From NCBI GenBank assembly GCA_051878315.1, contig JBJEJW010000006.1:1-64000 (forward strand): a DNA stretch of 64,000 nucleotides. Direction: 5' to 3'. The notes under the pieces were generated by a model that was not told the origin of the DNA, did not search any database, and saw nothing but the letters and a program-made list of their open reading frames with translations. The stretch's first letter is position 1. Each line of letters starts with the position of its first letter. A program made the translations under genes and the position numbers. This document shows positions 32,301-41,280 of the stretch, one piece after another. The stretch comes from W0P28-013 sp051878315 (GTDB lineage Bacteria; Bacteroidota; Bacteroidia; Bacteroidales; Paludibacteraceae).

Positions 32301-34962
32301 CATCTTTCACATCTACCCCCGACAATTCGGGCATTATGGCATACGGCTGTTTCGTATTGGCGGTTGTTGTATTATAAAAATACAAACTATTCTTCACCAC
32401 TTCAGACGGTATTGAATAACCTGTTGCTGCCGCCCATGCTGTAGCATTCACATACGGGATATAAGACGCTGATGTAGTACCGGCATTATTTCCTACTATC
32501 CAATGTTGAGGTGCGCCCTTACCGCTTCCCGTTACTTCAGACGTAAAATCATTATAATAAGGGAGTGTGATTACCACACCGGTGGTTATCGAGGCAGATT
32601 TCCATTCGGCGCCATCGCAAGTTGGTTGTACATACACATAATACGTTGTACCCATGCTCAAGCCTGTTTGCGTATAGGTACATGTAGTTACTGTGCCGTC
32701 GTACACGTCGGCATCGGCTGTAAAGTCGCTTATTTCCGTTGTCGAGATTTTAATCCGCCAACTCGTTTCGGCCGTAACAGGCGTCCATGTGGCAGTCAGC
32801 GTTTCGGTATTGTCGGCCGTAACTTCCAAATTATTTACCGCACTGCAGTCGGGTATGTAGTCCACTTCCACATCGTCGATATAGGCGGTGTTGGTGCAAC
32901 TGCCTGCCGGCAGTGTACGGAACGTGATGAAACCTCCCGCACCGGTGAAGTCGGTCAGCGGCACACGGAACTGTTCCCATGTATTAATAGCAGTCGGATA
33001 GACAGTATCTATCGGCATAAAGTTGGTTGCCTCCGTAAACATTTTGCCGGTAGGCAAATCGTTAGTCTGCTGTTCGCACACGCCTACCACAACTCCGCTG
33101 GTGCAAGGCGACGAGAGCCTAAACGTTACCATCAGTTTGCTCAAATCGGATTCCGGCATTTCGGGCATCATAGCATAGGCTGTAATGGCCGACGTGCCTT
33201 TCAGGTAGAGGGAACCTTTCGTGTAAGCCGTCAGTTCGTAGTTGGCGGCCGTACTCAATGCACCATAATAGGATGAACTGGTTACATCGGCATCAGACGC
33301 ATTGCGCGCACCTGCCACCCAATCGGTGGGAACACCTGTCCACACATCGTACATATCCAAATCGTAGCGATCGAAATGTTCTACATAGGGGATTGCCACG
33401 CTTTGTGTCGTTTTGAATGATTTGGCGGCTGTCCATTCGGCCATGTCGCAGCTGCTCGACAAATAGACGTAATAGGTTGTGCCTGCGGCTAAATCCGTCA
33501 GTTGGTACGGCTTTTCGGTAACCGCTCCCATAAATTTCACCGCCGGATCTGCCGGATCAACAGCCTCCACATCGTCCACTTGTTTGGTCAATACGGCCAT
33601 ATTCCATTCGGTAACCGTTCCAGCATCTTCCCATGTTATCCATGCGCTCGACGATTTAATATTCGATACGTTGACAAACATCGGCATCGGGCAAGCTTCA
33701 GCCGTTTTTATCTCCACATTGTCGATATAGATATTGTTGGTGTAGTCCGCCGATCCGGTCTTGAACACGATGCGACGTCCCCGCCCTGTATAAGAAGCCA
33801 ACGATACGGTGATTTTTTCCCAAGTGCGTGTACTTGGCAACGACAGCGATTTTATGGGTACATAAGTGTTCATGTCGGCACTTTCGGCCACACCCACCTC
33901 TATGGTACGCGTATAACTTACACTCGTATTGTTGGTGGCGGCGCAGAATGTTACCTGCAAGTCCGACAAAGACTCCGCATCCAACTCCGGCAATACAACA
34001 TAGGCATAATTCTTCGCTGTCGTGTACATTTTGACAGCCCGTTCGCCATCGTACTTATAGACGGACGACAAAGCGCAATTGGTCGGGTCGCTCATAGTGG
34101 TATAAAAGGTGAAACAACCGAAGTCATCTCCCTCAAAATCAGTAGCATACGGCAACGAAACTTTTTCGCACGCGGTGGCAAAAACCAATTCCGCCCACGC
34201 GCTTTGATCGGAACTTCCGCAATCGTACTGCACATACGCATAATAGGTCGTATTAGATGTCAAATTCGACAATTTGTAATACTCATCAGTCAGAAAATCG
34301 TCGTAAACATCGGCGCGTAATGTAAAATCCGTAATTGGCGCCGTCGCCACTTTCAGGTTGTAACCTTGCAACGAGTCGGTTGCTATAGCATCCCACGACA
34401 AATCGGCGGCCGTGGTCAGCACACTGCTTTGTACAAAATTGGTTGGCGTAGCGGTACACTCCGCTTTGTTTTCGATGGCAACATATTGCAGCCATACTCC
34501 TTTAGCCGCATTGTTGTAACCTTCAAACGCCACTTGAAACGTTGCACTCGTTTCCGGCAAAACAATTTCTTGCTCCATGAAATCCTCCACCGCAGCGGTG
34601 TAAGATTTCAGTTTCTGCCATTCAGCATCGGTCGCCAAACGGTAAAGCACCACCAACGAATCGCAAGCGCCACCTGATACGGCGGGTTGTTTGAAACTGA
34701 ATTTCAAACGCGGTTCATTCGTTAGCGAGGCTGCATCAAGCACCGGTGAAATCAATTTACTCGAGTCGTCAACGACGTTACTCGAATAACGTACATACCC
34801 ATCGTTCATTGACCACGATGTAGTTTCAGTCGTCCAGTTTGCAGGCAATTCTGTTCCACCGAACAACTCCGACAACACACTTTGCTGTGCTGTCGTCAAT
34901 CCTGTAGCCGCCATTAACAAAACGGCCACCAAGAACGTTCGTACTGAGAAAAGATTCTTCAT
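26308..34962 (-). CDS. Giant modular T9SS adhesin, 2,884 residues
   Basis: A signal peptide (MKNLFSVRTFLVAVLLMAAT...) is followed by a jelly-roll/cleaved-adhesin-like domain. Then come nine units, each a fibronectin-III-like domain plus a jelly-roll domain, with a period of about 265-275 residues. The FN3 marker (T)xYYxYVQ(S/x)xC lies near residues 245, 496, 774, 1048, 1323, 1592, 1857, 2149 and 2411. Each is followed by an LPYxxDFE-type start of the next jelly roll and ended by a YIDDVxV-type strand. Near 2725 is NGCDSLLTINLTV, and a T9SS type A sorting domain closes it from about 2800 (IYPNPVAHNSS, VFNCIGVLV, AGVYTVRITTGKSKTYIGKL). Likely a filamentous surface adhesin binding sugar or host/particle ligands. 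The start lies 16 bases after the previous gene. Confidence 0.9.
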   Translation of the reverse strand: MKNLFSVRTFLVAVLLMAATGLTTAQQSVLSELFGGTELPANWTTETTSWSMNDGYVRYSSNVVDDSSKLISPVLDAASLTNEPRLKFSFKQPAVSGGACDSLVVLYRLATDAEWQKLKSYTAAVEDFMEQEIVLPETSATFQVAFEGYNNAAKGVWLQYVAIENKAECTATPTNFVQSSVLTTAADLSWDAIATDSLQGYNLKVATAPITDFTLRADVYDDFLTDEYYKLSNLTSNTTYYAYVQYDCGSSDQSAWAELVFATACEKVSLPYATDFEGDDFGCFTFYTTMSDPTNCALSSVYKYDGERAVKMYTTAKNYAYVVLPELDAESLSDLQVTFCAATNNTSVSYTRTIEVGVAESADMNTYVPIKSLSLPSTRTWEKITVSLASYTGRGRRIVFKTGSADYTNNIYIDNVEIKTAEACPMPMFVNVSNIKSSSAWITWEDAGTVTEWNMAVLTKQVDDVEAVDPADPAVKFMGAVTEKPYQLTDLAAGTTYYVYLSSSCDMAEWTAAKSFKTTQSVAIPYVEHFDRYDLDMYDVWTGVPTDWVAGARNASDADVTSSSYYGALSTAANYELTAYTKGSLYLKGTSAITAYAMMPEMPESDLSKLMVTFRLSSPCTSGVVVGVCEQQTNDLPTGKMFTEATNFMPIDTVYPTAINTWEQFRVPLTDFTGAGGFITFRTLPAGSCTNTAYIDDVEVDYIPDCSAVNNLEVTADNTETLTATWTPVTAETSWRIKISTTEISDFTADADVYDGTVTTCTYTQTGLSMGTTYYVYVQPTCDGAEWKSASITTGVVITLPYYNDFTSEVTGSGKGAPQHWIVGNNAGTTSASYIPYVNATAWAAATGYSIPSEVVKNSLYFYNTTTANTKQPYAIMPELSGVDVKDVTISFWGFANTTTASYGKSISIGVMTDPNDYNTLTPVDTLTLSAGKVPEYFIVPMSDYTGTGKYIVFYVNATTTNYFAIDNLSITLSSNPQRVTNVTVSDVTTTSAKLQWKENGTSTRWNVKVFDTNVAIDQVDETPALKTLVQNSTAEMMLTNLDPATKYYVYVQSVSGTQTGMWSPVTSFLTECPATFAIPYYNDLNSYDVGSTSNNTMTCFSVEGSTTNPYIKAATTLSTAYYDDHTYGKDGTKRIFYMTAASGKVAQLILPKFDKPLNTLQLTFYGISDLTSYVGYVQIGVMESGVFQQVADFRLQESKTWEECIVDFSSYTGSGDSIAIRMDYAYFQNTINNGTGKTLYMYIDDISVIEIPQCKKVQEIAFSKIDSVSAHIAWTPAGDETAWNVKVSSIELTDMAQTADVYDGQVAVNALDVSDLSGGTDYYVYVQSVNDAKACVGEWSNAAAFTTWCTAMPLPYNNLFEGLATNAVPECVFVSGANTTTSFYNPLNVNITGCNGDGRLYIYAAKDQNNYMAFPTLGFDSVKDVQMTMYLYKTASNKQYFEVGVMTDPTDPSTFMAVAKDSLLESKVWLPYYFTFDNYVGDDDGNFGKYIALHPLNSISSTGTESSAGLYLDDVTIDWKQECVSPVMFTVDSVGRDSVGLSWRACGSASQWRVRLYTTQPADVETTAPYRELTVDTVAVLFRNIAPNTKYYAYVQSLCANDAASGWDLSTSFKTDCADTQVLPYVEDFESQTVGQSPTCWDLYGKMIACGSVGGNQTPSANVSASAAYTGANGLYLDRKECPTSSSTFSSPIAVLPTFDVDSIQRLYMAFDARMASGTGTLDIGTISDIDNPETFKLLTTINLTNIWQSCSVDLAEVYKSADQNVRLALRPATNSVYVDNLIVTTDKVSCMAPRALQLATFSHDALAVKWADVSPANEEWIVEYGPKGFALGTGTQMRVATTAATLTGLTEQTAYDIYVKGACADGEWTGPLTASTIRTPVMLPYHTTFDDAADNAQWTFVRENALGVACANQWYIGMLDGDNQLFVSNDGGKNNTYTTKDAEGNLGTSYVWAYRTFAADDTASYQLTLNYKVQGNLDNEHLNDYLKCYVMPAGYTYLATNIRNLLGNTTTGTGANEAVLMSKVYGINDYVTETFVTPTLDAGKYDVVFYWYNAATGTAGTAAAITELTMEQNPCSGVSKVRVTDLTAETAAFTWDAGVSRNFEAIVSTVCNSGNPDLLPEADYIERKQFTGRLYSIQGLQQATTYALYLRTLCDDGPTDWVEYRFTTNCASSALPYVEDFEYYIDGISAAPECWTTSTGVAIAQRFADENKDAMGTLTLPAKGYVILPEFDEPINEMEISFKALALFAKEAVILDLGVVDNTYDMNTFEHISYFTLMNYISSTTSSGGLYLNLYDQFKSFTYKLHKYTGNGKHLAIKGDSKLDVYIDDLSIEHLTGCIAPQNLEVVNITENGADLSWESGNENVWVVAVATELCTAKQLDDASEVVVVRDTVNTYPAHVDGLEQGATYYAYVKAVCGAESASEWIGGVPFMTDCGLHRFPLVEDFSGYNTSTVYTNNCWEQKYGQISSVVDNGVALTNPPYGTSYSYQWYTFLNANWEDGMRLVCNGYVVDYNYRDYRYRWLVSPEYAVEGESVLSFDMCYGYLYSDTTYEVSVPQFAVLVSTDGGNTWKADDAVMYDLTQYDYHMTSETIDLSKYQGENIRVAFYFEALCSKFNYLQLDNVRVSCKQVYEYTDSVCVGTNYADYGFKVPFSELKVGSNKLQRTAVGNDFTCDSTVILMLTVLDNDTVTMNATICDGDVYTAEGLSLTEAGQYIVRLTNSNGCDSLLTINLTVNPITVEAVLDTIDRTELPYTNGLFTIDAEAEPGVYTDSLLTDTAQCQWTTYTVTVQEIVGLSNIFASDFSIYPNPVAHNSSVVLQGDFDAADRDGLQVEVFNCIGVLVQRFEPNAYPVVIDGLNTAGVYTVRITTGKSKTYIGKLIVK

Positions 34963-34978
34963 AAAATAAAATTTAGTG

Positions 34979-37900
34979 TTAATTGATTAAAATTTTATAG
35001 TGATATTTGTGTGAATTGGTCGTTATCACCAATAAATAGAGGCCTTTTTGCGCAGGCGTATCCACAGCGGCCGGGCCGTCGAGATGAGCATATCCGAGCT
35101 TGTGTCCCGCCACCGAAAACCAAGTGGCCGTAAACGCTCCCTCAGCCTGCACCTGCACCGGACGGCCGAGCGCAATCACATTGGACGACACCAGCACATT
35201 ATCAGCCGTTACGGTCGGCACATCCGTACCTATGTTAAAATTGAACGGACATATTTCCAACTGTTCTCCATTGCATGTAACGGTAACGGTATATTCCGCA
35301 TCGGTATCGAAACCGTTGGCAGCATACAAGTAAGAATCGGTAGCCCCATCAATCGGCGCACCATTGACATACCATTGAAAATCGCTCAATTCATAACCGC
35401 CGTTATAACTACTATTCTGAATGCTCAACACATCGTCCCAATACATTTCGACAATGGTTGACGGCAAATTGATGGTACAAATGACCGGTATTTCGGTAAC
35501 ACCGCACGCTGAACAATATGCGCATATCGAAGCTTCGTAATTGGCCGGCGTAGCCGAATCCGGCAAGGGGATATGCAATTCCACCTCGTTGCCATAAATG
35601 GGGACGGTAACATCCGATAGGCCAACAGCATGAGCCGCCGCCGAAAAACGCACGGATACGCTGTCGTGCAAAGCAACCGACATCAGCGTATAAACCATTT
35701 CGCCATCGCCGTAACAAACACGCGCTGTCGGCAGTACAAACGGCGTCGGAACAACGGTTAAACGCAGCGTTACAATGCTATCGCAGCCAAGCGAAGAGGG
35801 TAAGGTATCGAGATAAGTACCCGCCTTCGACAATACGCTACCGTTAAAATTATAGGTGTCGCCATCGCAAACGGACACGTCCAACAACGAATCTTTCGAT
35901 TCGACAAATGTCAGTGTGAAAATACATGTGCTGTCGCAACCTGACACAGATTGCGCATGGCGCGTAATAACAGTATCGCGCACAATTTTTCGGCCTTCAA
36001 AGTCGTAAAACGAACCTTTGCACAATGTTTCGTTGATATTGATAAGCGTATCGCCAATGGCCGGAGCGGTAATGGTGCCGGTCCAAACGTCGCTGCACAA
36101 GCCGTTACACAAACCAACCGTCAACGACACATCTAATGTGCCTCCTTCTGCGGGGAACTCGTACACAGGATTCAGTTCTATGGACGTGGCATTGTCGCCA
36201 AGCCTCCACAAGTGCGTTTCCAACGGTTCGGTGGTCGGAGCCTCTACGCCCGTTATCAGATTACGTTCATAAATATACGCCTTACTCGTCAACGTTACAT
36301 AGTTTTTGCAATCCTTCGGCGTCCACTGCCATACGGCATCGGCTACCGGATAACGCGGAATGGCGCAAGCATCAAGTGTGAAATAACAAGCTGCGTCGGT
36401 CGGATAGATAACATCAACCTTATAACGCGTATCATCATCGGGCGCGACATCAAACACTGCATCGGTACCTAATGTAACCGAAGGATTATCGACTGCATAC
36501 CAGCGATACAAAAAACCCTCAGGCGCTTTGAATTGCGTTGTAGGATAATCGCCACAGTTGATGCCCTCAATCATACCGTGCGTACAATTCAGCGTAAAAT
36601 AGGCATAACCGTAATGCACTTCAGCCGTACATCCGTAAACCGTCAGCACCACGATAATATCCTGTCCCTGATATTCCTGTAAGTTAAGCCCGACCGTTGT
36701 CCAATCTTTCCATACGACGGACACATCGGCAGACGAGGATCCCGTCTTGGTGTGCGCCCAGCCCGACATATTGGATTGAGCGGCAAAATCGACTGTCGTA
36801 CATGAACTGAGCGGTTGACCATCGGCATCGAGAATATCCAGCGTGAAACGCGGTTGTTCATCTAAACCGTGCGTAGGCAGCTCCAATACGACGGCATATT
36901 TCAGCAACAATACCGAAGCCGTATTAGTATCATCCACCGTGTAACGGTAACTCACACGCGCTACATGCGCTTTATTTTCCCAGTTGCCGATGCGCACCGA
37001 CGCGATTTCTCCATCGGGTATCGTCCGCAACGGTTCCACAGGCTGATTGCGAGTGTCGTACGAATTGAGCGTGCGCATGTCAATTTCACCGGTACGATAA
37101 TGAACGGTATGGTAACTTTCGACGGACGCATATCCTTTGTCGATTTTACCTGCCGTAAACACATTTTCTTTCCAATTTGCCGCCGTTTCGACGGAATAAG
37201 AACAATTTTGGTCGTTCAAATCCAAATAATTAAAACATTTTGCGTCATAAATCAATACCGTCGGGAATTGATACCATACGCTGGTGTCGCCACTACAAAC
37301 TCCCTGCAACCAAAGGTCATAAACACCTTGTTCGAGCATCAGTTGCGTACTCGATTGCATAATGCCATCTTTCTGACCTTGCGCCGTACCATCCTGCTTG
37401 CACCAGCGCAAACTATAGGAATCAAAACTGCCCTGCCATGTTAGCGTAGCCGTAACCCCGGCCGTTTCGACCTTCAAATCAGACGGATCAGCGCAATTAT
37501 TCCGCGCAATATGTATATTATCGACACATGCGCCGGGATTAGCCGCACTGCCACTGCTTGTATTTTCCCATAGAAACACCAACCGATGAGGCGTGCCGTC
37601 GGTTTGGAATCGTCCCGTGGCGTATGTCCATACACTCGACTGTCCCAAACGGGTACCGGCCTCTAACGTCAACATATTAGTTGACATCCATTCGGGCAAA
37701 TTCGTATTGCTACGACATGTGATGTTCGCAAACTCCGATTCCGGGACAAACAACACCATCAGTGCCGTTGTCTGTAACTCGGCTCCCAACGCTTTCCATT
37801 CAAATGTTATATTATAGGTACCTGCTTCCAACGTTAACTCGCGATAGGCAACCATCAAATTCGCCATCTCGACAGTATAACCGGCTGTCGCACCCAAATC

Positions 37901-38125
37901 GGCAGATATGTACAACGATTTAGAACCGCCATACGCCGTAGCCTCGCCGATATACCATTGATTTTTCCATACGATATTCGCATTTTTTGCATAGTTCAAC
38001 ACCCAACGCGCGTTTTCCGTCTCGTCTTCGAAATCGCATTTGTACGACGAAATGGACTGGGCGGCTATTCCGAACGGGAAAGCCACAGCCACCAAAAACG
38101 CTATGTAAATAGTGTATCGACGCAT
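34979..38125 (-). CDS. T9SS cargo protein, paralogue 2 (1,048 residues)
   Basis: A signal peptide (~1-22) is followed by a jelly-roll/MAM-like domain (~25-210; NQWYIGEATAYGGSKSLYIS, CVDNIHIARNNC) and an FN3-like domain (~212-290). A large middle domain carries WKDWTTVGLNLQEYQGQDI and HYGYAYFTLNC. A second cysteine-bearing domain shows CGDYPTTQF, YPTDAACYFTL and AIPRYPVADAVWQW. Repeats with CDS followed by a beta strand lie near 735 and 780 (GCDSIVTLRLTV), and a T9SS C-terminal domain at about 970-1048 (AQKGLYLLVITTNSHKYHYK). It is a clear paralogue of the preceding gene, colinear along its whole length. Secreted and surface-attached; ligand unknown. Confidence 0.87.
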   Translation of the reverse strand: MRRYTIYIAFLVAVAFPFGIAAQSISSYKCDFEDETENARWVLNYAKNANIVWKNQWYIGEATAYGGSKSLYISADLGATAGYTVEMANLMVAYRELTLEAGTYNITFEWKALGAELQTTALMVLFVPESEFANITCRSNTNLPEWMSTNMLTLEAGTRLGQSSVWTYATGRFQTDGTPHRLVFLWENTSSGSAANPGACVDNIHIARNNCADPSDLKVETAGVTATLTWQGSFDSYSLRWCKQDGTAQGQKDGIMQSSTQLMLEQGVYDLWLQGVCSGDTSVWYQFPTVLIYDAKCFNYLDLNDQNCSYSVETAANWKENVFTAGKIDKGYASVESYHTVHYRTGEIDMRTLNSYDTRNQPVEPLRTIPDGEIASVRIGNWENKAHVARVSYRYTVDDTNTASVLLLKYAVVLELPTHGLDEQPRFTLDILDADGQPLSSCTTVDFAAQSNMSGWAHTKTGSSSADVSVVWKDWTTVGLNLQEYQGQDIIVVLTVYGCTAEVHYGYAYFTLNCTHGMIEGINCGDYPTTQFKAPEGFLYRWYAVDNPSVTLGTDAVFDVAPDDDTRYKVDVIYPTDAACYFTLDACAIPRYPVADAVWQWTPKDCKNYVTLTSKAYIYERNLITGVEAPTTEPLETHLWRLGDNATSIELNPVYEFPAEGGTLDVSLTVGLCNGLCSDVWTGTITAPAIGDTLININETLCKGSFYDFEGRKIVRDTVITRHAQSVSGCDSTCIFTLTFVESKDSLLDVSVCDGDTYNFNGSVLSKAGTYLDTLPSSLGCDSIVTLRLTVVPTPFVLPTARVCYGDGEMVYTLMSVALHDSVSVRFSAAAHAVGLSDVTVPIYGNEVELHIPLPDSATPANYEASICAYCSACGVTEIPVICTINLPSTIVEMYWDDVLSIQNSSYNGGYELSDFQWYVNGAPIDGATDSYLYAANGFDTDAEYTVTVTCNGEQLEICPFNFNIGTDVPTVTADNVLVSSNVIALGRPVQVQAEGAFTATWFSVAGHKLGYAHLDGPAAVDTPAQKGLYLLVITTNSHKYHYKILIN

Positions 38126-38131
38126 CGTTGG

Positions 38132-41100
38132 TTATTTTACTTCTACCCTAAAAGTCTTGGTATAATCGTCGACACGAACGACCAACATATAAACGCCCGG
38201 GCTAAAAGTCATCGGCACCGACGTAACGCCCATTGGCAAACGCGACTGCCGCAAAGCGATACCCATCGTTGAATAAACCGTAACAGTGGCAGCCTTATCC
38301 AACGATACTTCCACATTATCGCCCGAAGCAACAACCGTTGGCACAACATCAATCGTTTCAGGGAAATAAGCAGGAGTCATAGCACACGAAAGTACTTTGG
38401 CATCCGAACCGATGCGTCCGAGTTCCACGGCATAAACGGCCGTTGTGTCCAACCCATCCGATTCGTATAAGTAAGGTTTCGTTTCACCTTGTAACATCTG
38501 GCCGTTTTTATACCATTGGTATGATAGCAATTCGTAGCCGCCGTTGTTATCCTTATTGTAAATACCGATAACATCATTCCAACGCTGTGTCAGAATAGAA
38601 GACTTGTATTTGACATCAAACTCCACAGCCACTGCCACCGAGTCGAAACAGGCATCACGTACCAACACTGTAGCCATATACTTGTCGGGAGCAACTTCGG
38701 CCGGTATCGCAACCGTGATATTCAATTCACCATCGGCAAAACTACCCGCAAAATCCATAAAATGCTGTACTTGGGCCTGATCGGCAAATTTAACCTGATA
38801 AGTTGCAGGGTCGCCGGCATCCGCACCCAAATGAATAGCAAATTCGCTATCGTCGGCACAGATATCATCAACTGATTCCAAATAGACATGCATGGCATCC
38901 AACACGGTTAAGTGCAACGTTACAATACTATCGCAACCATTAACGGTGGCAAAAATATCGGTCGTAACACCGCTCTCTGTCAACGTGTACGCACCAAACT
39001 CATAATTGCCACCATGAGGGATTGTATCATACACCGTCAAATCGTAAGTGGGGAATACAGTTAAATGTAGCGTTACAATACTATCGCAACCCGTAAAAGC
39101 TTTCAGCGAATCGACATAAATGCCGGATTCCGTCAGTACGCGGTCGGCAAATGTATAGGATTCCGTTCCGCAAATAGCATCGTACAACTCTGTAGCGCGC
39201 GGTCCTATGGCCGGAACATAAATAACCAATGACGTGGAATCGGAACAATCGCCATTATTGATACCACTCACAAGCGACACCAACAACGTATCGCCATCAT
39301 TTGAACACGGTATGTACAAATTGGAATACGTCCCCGAATGCGTGCCGTCCGGCAATGTCCAATAAGCGGTTTCGCAGGGTTTGTCCGTATTAGTTACCGC
39401 ACCTGTTTGTTGGTTGACAGTGCGAATATAACTCGTATTTTTCAGCATAATGCCGTTGGAACAATTATTTGGTATCCACTCCCAACCTATCTGCGCTATC
39501 GGGTAACGCGGGATGGCCGACGCCTCCAACGTAAAATAGCAGGCCGCTTCGGTAGGATAAGTTACACGACAATAATATGTACGCGGATCATTTTGATCGA
39601 CCGGGAACACACGGTCGGTGGACAAAACGGTTGTCGGGTCGTCTTCACATGTCCATGCGTACAAAAAACCGTACGGTGCGATGAACTCGGTCGTCGGTGT
39701 GTCGCCACAATTCATGCCGCCGATTTTACCCGACGTACAATTCAACGTAAAATAAGCATAACCGAAATGTCCGCCTTGACTACAATCGTAGGTAGTCAAT
39801 TCTATTGTCAGCATTTGCCCATCGTATTGCGACAAATCCAGACCTACAGTCGTCCAATCTTTCCAGTTCACCGTTTTCGTAGTACTACCTTCCGTATAAA
39901 CTGCCGTTTCCCAGCCTTCACGCATTTCGGCCGAATCGTCCTTCGCCGGTGCATGAAAGTCGGCTTTACCGCAAGTAGGATTTATCAGTTTACCCTCTTT
40001 ATCGAAAATTTCCAACAAAAAACGCGGTTGGTTTATGCCCTCATGATCGGGATTCTCCAACACAATGGCATATTGCAACAGCAAAATGGAAGCGGTTTGC
40101 GCATCCACGGTATAGGTGTACGACAATTTTTCCCATTGACTATTGGTTTTCCAATTACCCAAGCGCACCGATGCCACTGCGCCTTCGGGCACGGTTTTCA
40201 GTTTACCGTTGGTGCGCACATCGTATTCGTCCTGCCGATAGTGCGTGGTCTGACGGCTATCTGCCGACTCACAACCATAGTCTATATAACGATGGTCGGC
40301 ATCTTCAACCAAAACGATGGCACCACTTTTTACGCTCCATGTTCCCGATGAACATTGTTCGTCCGTAATATTCAGGAAATCGAAACATTGCGTTTCGTAA
40401 ATATATTTTTTGGGGAATTGCACCCAACGGGTTGTATCCGTTTCGCAAACGCCACGAATCCATATATCGTAAACACCTACCGCCACATTTTTAATGGTGT
40501 AAACCGAATCCGTAATAGCCGTGTATATATGCCAATCGTCAGTATCCAACAATCGGTATTTCAACTCGTAACTACTGCTGCCACCCGACCACATGAAAGA
40601 AGCCGTCGAACCATTGCTGCTTAATAACAAATCATGAGGCAAACCGCAATCTGTCGCTCGCGCCAACTGTACATTATCAATGGCCACTGACACCGAATCG
40701 GCTTTGGCATCGGTATTCAGCCAAGCAAAAACCAAACGAAACGTCTTGTTGACATCTTTCTGCGCCACTTTGACTTGCACTTGCTCGTGTTGCCAATCAT
40801 CCAAACGGCCATAAAGAGTGGCATCGTCATCAAACGTCAATGTATTGGCCGGCCACCATGTCGGTTCCGAGGCATTAACCTGTCCTTCCAAATAAGAGGC
40901 ATCGCGGGTTGTCCACAACACACGCATATAAGCTTTGGACGAACCGCCGCCTTTCCAATCAAACGCTATATCGTACGCACCCGCTTCCGTTATGGTAAAT
41001 TCACAATAAGCCAACACGATATTCGGCGTATTGGTACACGCCATAGTGTTGCCGGCATCGTTAGAAACGTACAAAGCCTGTTTACCGACATACGCTTCCG

Positions 41101-41275
41101 CTTTGTCCGCTACCCATACATTGACAGTGGTGCTACCCGGGTTCAATACCCATGCATCCATTTCTGCCGCATTCTCGAAACCGCAGAAATATGGCAACTT
41201 ATCGTTTGTAACCGGCTCTGCCGACAAACAAACTGTCGTCAGCAAACACACTATTATAACAACTATTTTTTTCAT
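38132..41275 (-). CDS. T9SS cargo protein, paralogue 1 (1,047 residues)
   Basis: The same layout as the next gene: signal peptide (MKKIVVIIVCLLTTVCLSA), jelly-roll domain with YVGKQALYVSNDAGNT, FN3-like domain, and a middle domain with WKDWTTVGLDLSQYDGQ and HFGYAYFTLNC. The region with CGDTPTTEF, YPTEAACYFTL and AIPRYPIAQIGWEW is also shared. Two GCDSIVTLHLTV repeats lie near 730 and 783, and a T9SS sorting domain at the end (SPGVYMLVVRVDDYTKTFRVEVK). Repeats of the GCDSI...LTV kind are common in Bacteroidota surface proteins. It begins five bases after the barrel gene and ends six before its paralogue, so these three are surely one transcript. Probable surface adhesin or fibre component. Confidence 0.87.
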   Translation of the reverse strand: MKKIVVIIVCLLTTVCLSAEPVTNDKLPYFCGFENAAEMDAWVLNPGSTTVNVWVADKAEAYVGKQALYVSNDAGNTMACTNTPNIVLAYCEFTITEAGAYDIAFDWKGGGSSKAYMRVLWTTRDASYLEGQVNASEPTWWPANTLTFDDDATLYGRLDDWQHEQVQVKVAQKDVNKTFRLVFAWLNTDAKADSVSVAIDNVQLARATDCGLPHDLLLSSNGSTASFMWSGGSSSYELKYRLLDTDDWHIYTAITDSVYTIKNVAVGVYDIWIRGVCETDTTRWVQFPKKYIYETQCFDFLNITDEQCSSGTWSVKSGAIVLVEDADHRYIDYGCESADSRQTTHYRQDEYDVRTNGKLKTVPEGAVASVRLGNWKTNSQWEKLSYTYTVDAQTASILLLQYAIVLENPDHEGINQPRFLLEIFDKEGKLINPTCGKADFHAPAKDDSAEMREGWETAVYTEGSTTKTVNWKDWTTVGLDLSQYDGQMLTIELTTYDCSQGGHFGYAYFTLNCTSGKIGGMNCGDTPTTEFIAPYGFLYAWTCEDDPTTVLSTDRVFPVDQNDPRTYYCRVTYPTEAACYFTLEASAIPRYPIAQIGWEWIPNNCSNGIMLKNTSYIRTVNQQTGAVTNTDKPCETAYWTLPDGTHSGTYSNLYIPCSNDGDTLLVSLVSGINNGDCSDSTSLVIYVPAIGPRATELYDAICGTESYTFADRVLTESGIYVDSLKAFTGCDSIVTLHLTVFPTYDLTVYDTIPHGGNYEFGAYTLTESGVTTDIFATVNGCDSIVTLHLTVLDAMHVYLESVDDICADDSEFAIHLGADAGDPATYQVKFADQAQVQHFMDFAGSFADGELNITVAIPAEVAPDKYMATVLVRDACFDSVAVAVEFDVKYKSSILTQRWNDVIGIYNKDNNGGYELLSYQWYKNGQMLQGETKPYLYESDGLDTTAVYAVELGRIGSDAKVLSCAMTPAYFPETIDVVPTVVASGDNVEVSLDKAATVTVYSTMGIALRQSRLPMGVTSVPMTFSPGVYMLVVRVDDYTKTFRVEVK

Positions 41276-41280
41276 CTCAC

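Noticed and set aside
26308..41275. CRISPR array or tandem DNA repeat in the adhesin genes
   Set aside because: The repetition is at protein-domain level with diverged DNA; no short identical repeats with spacers.
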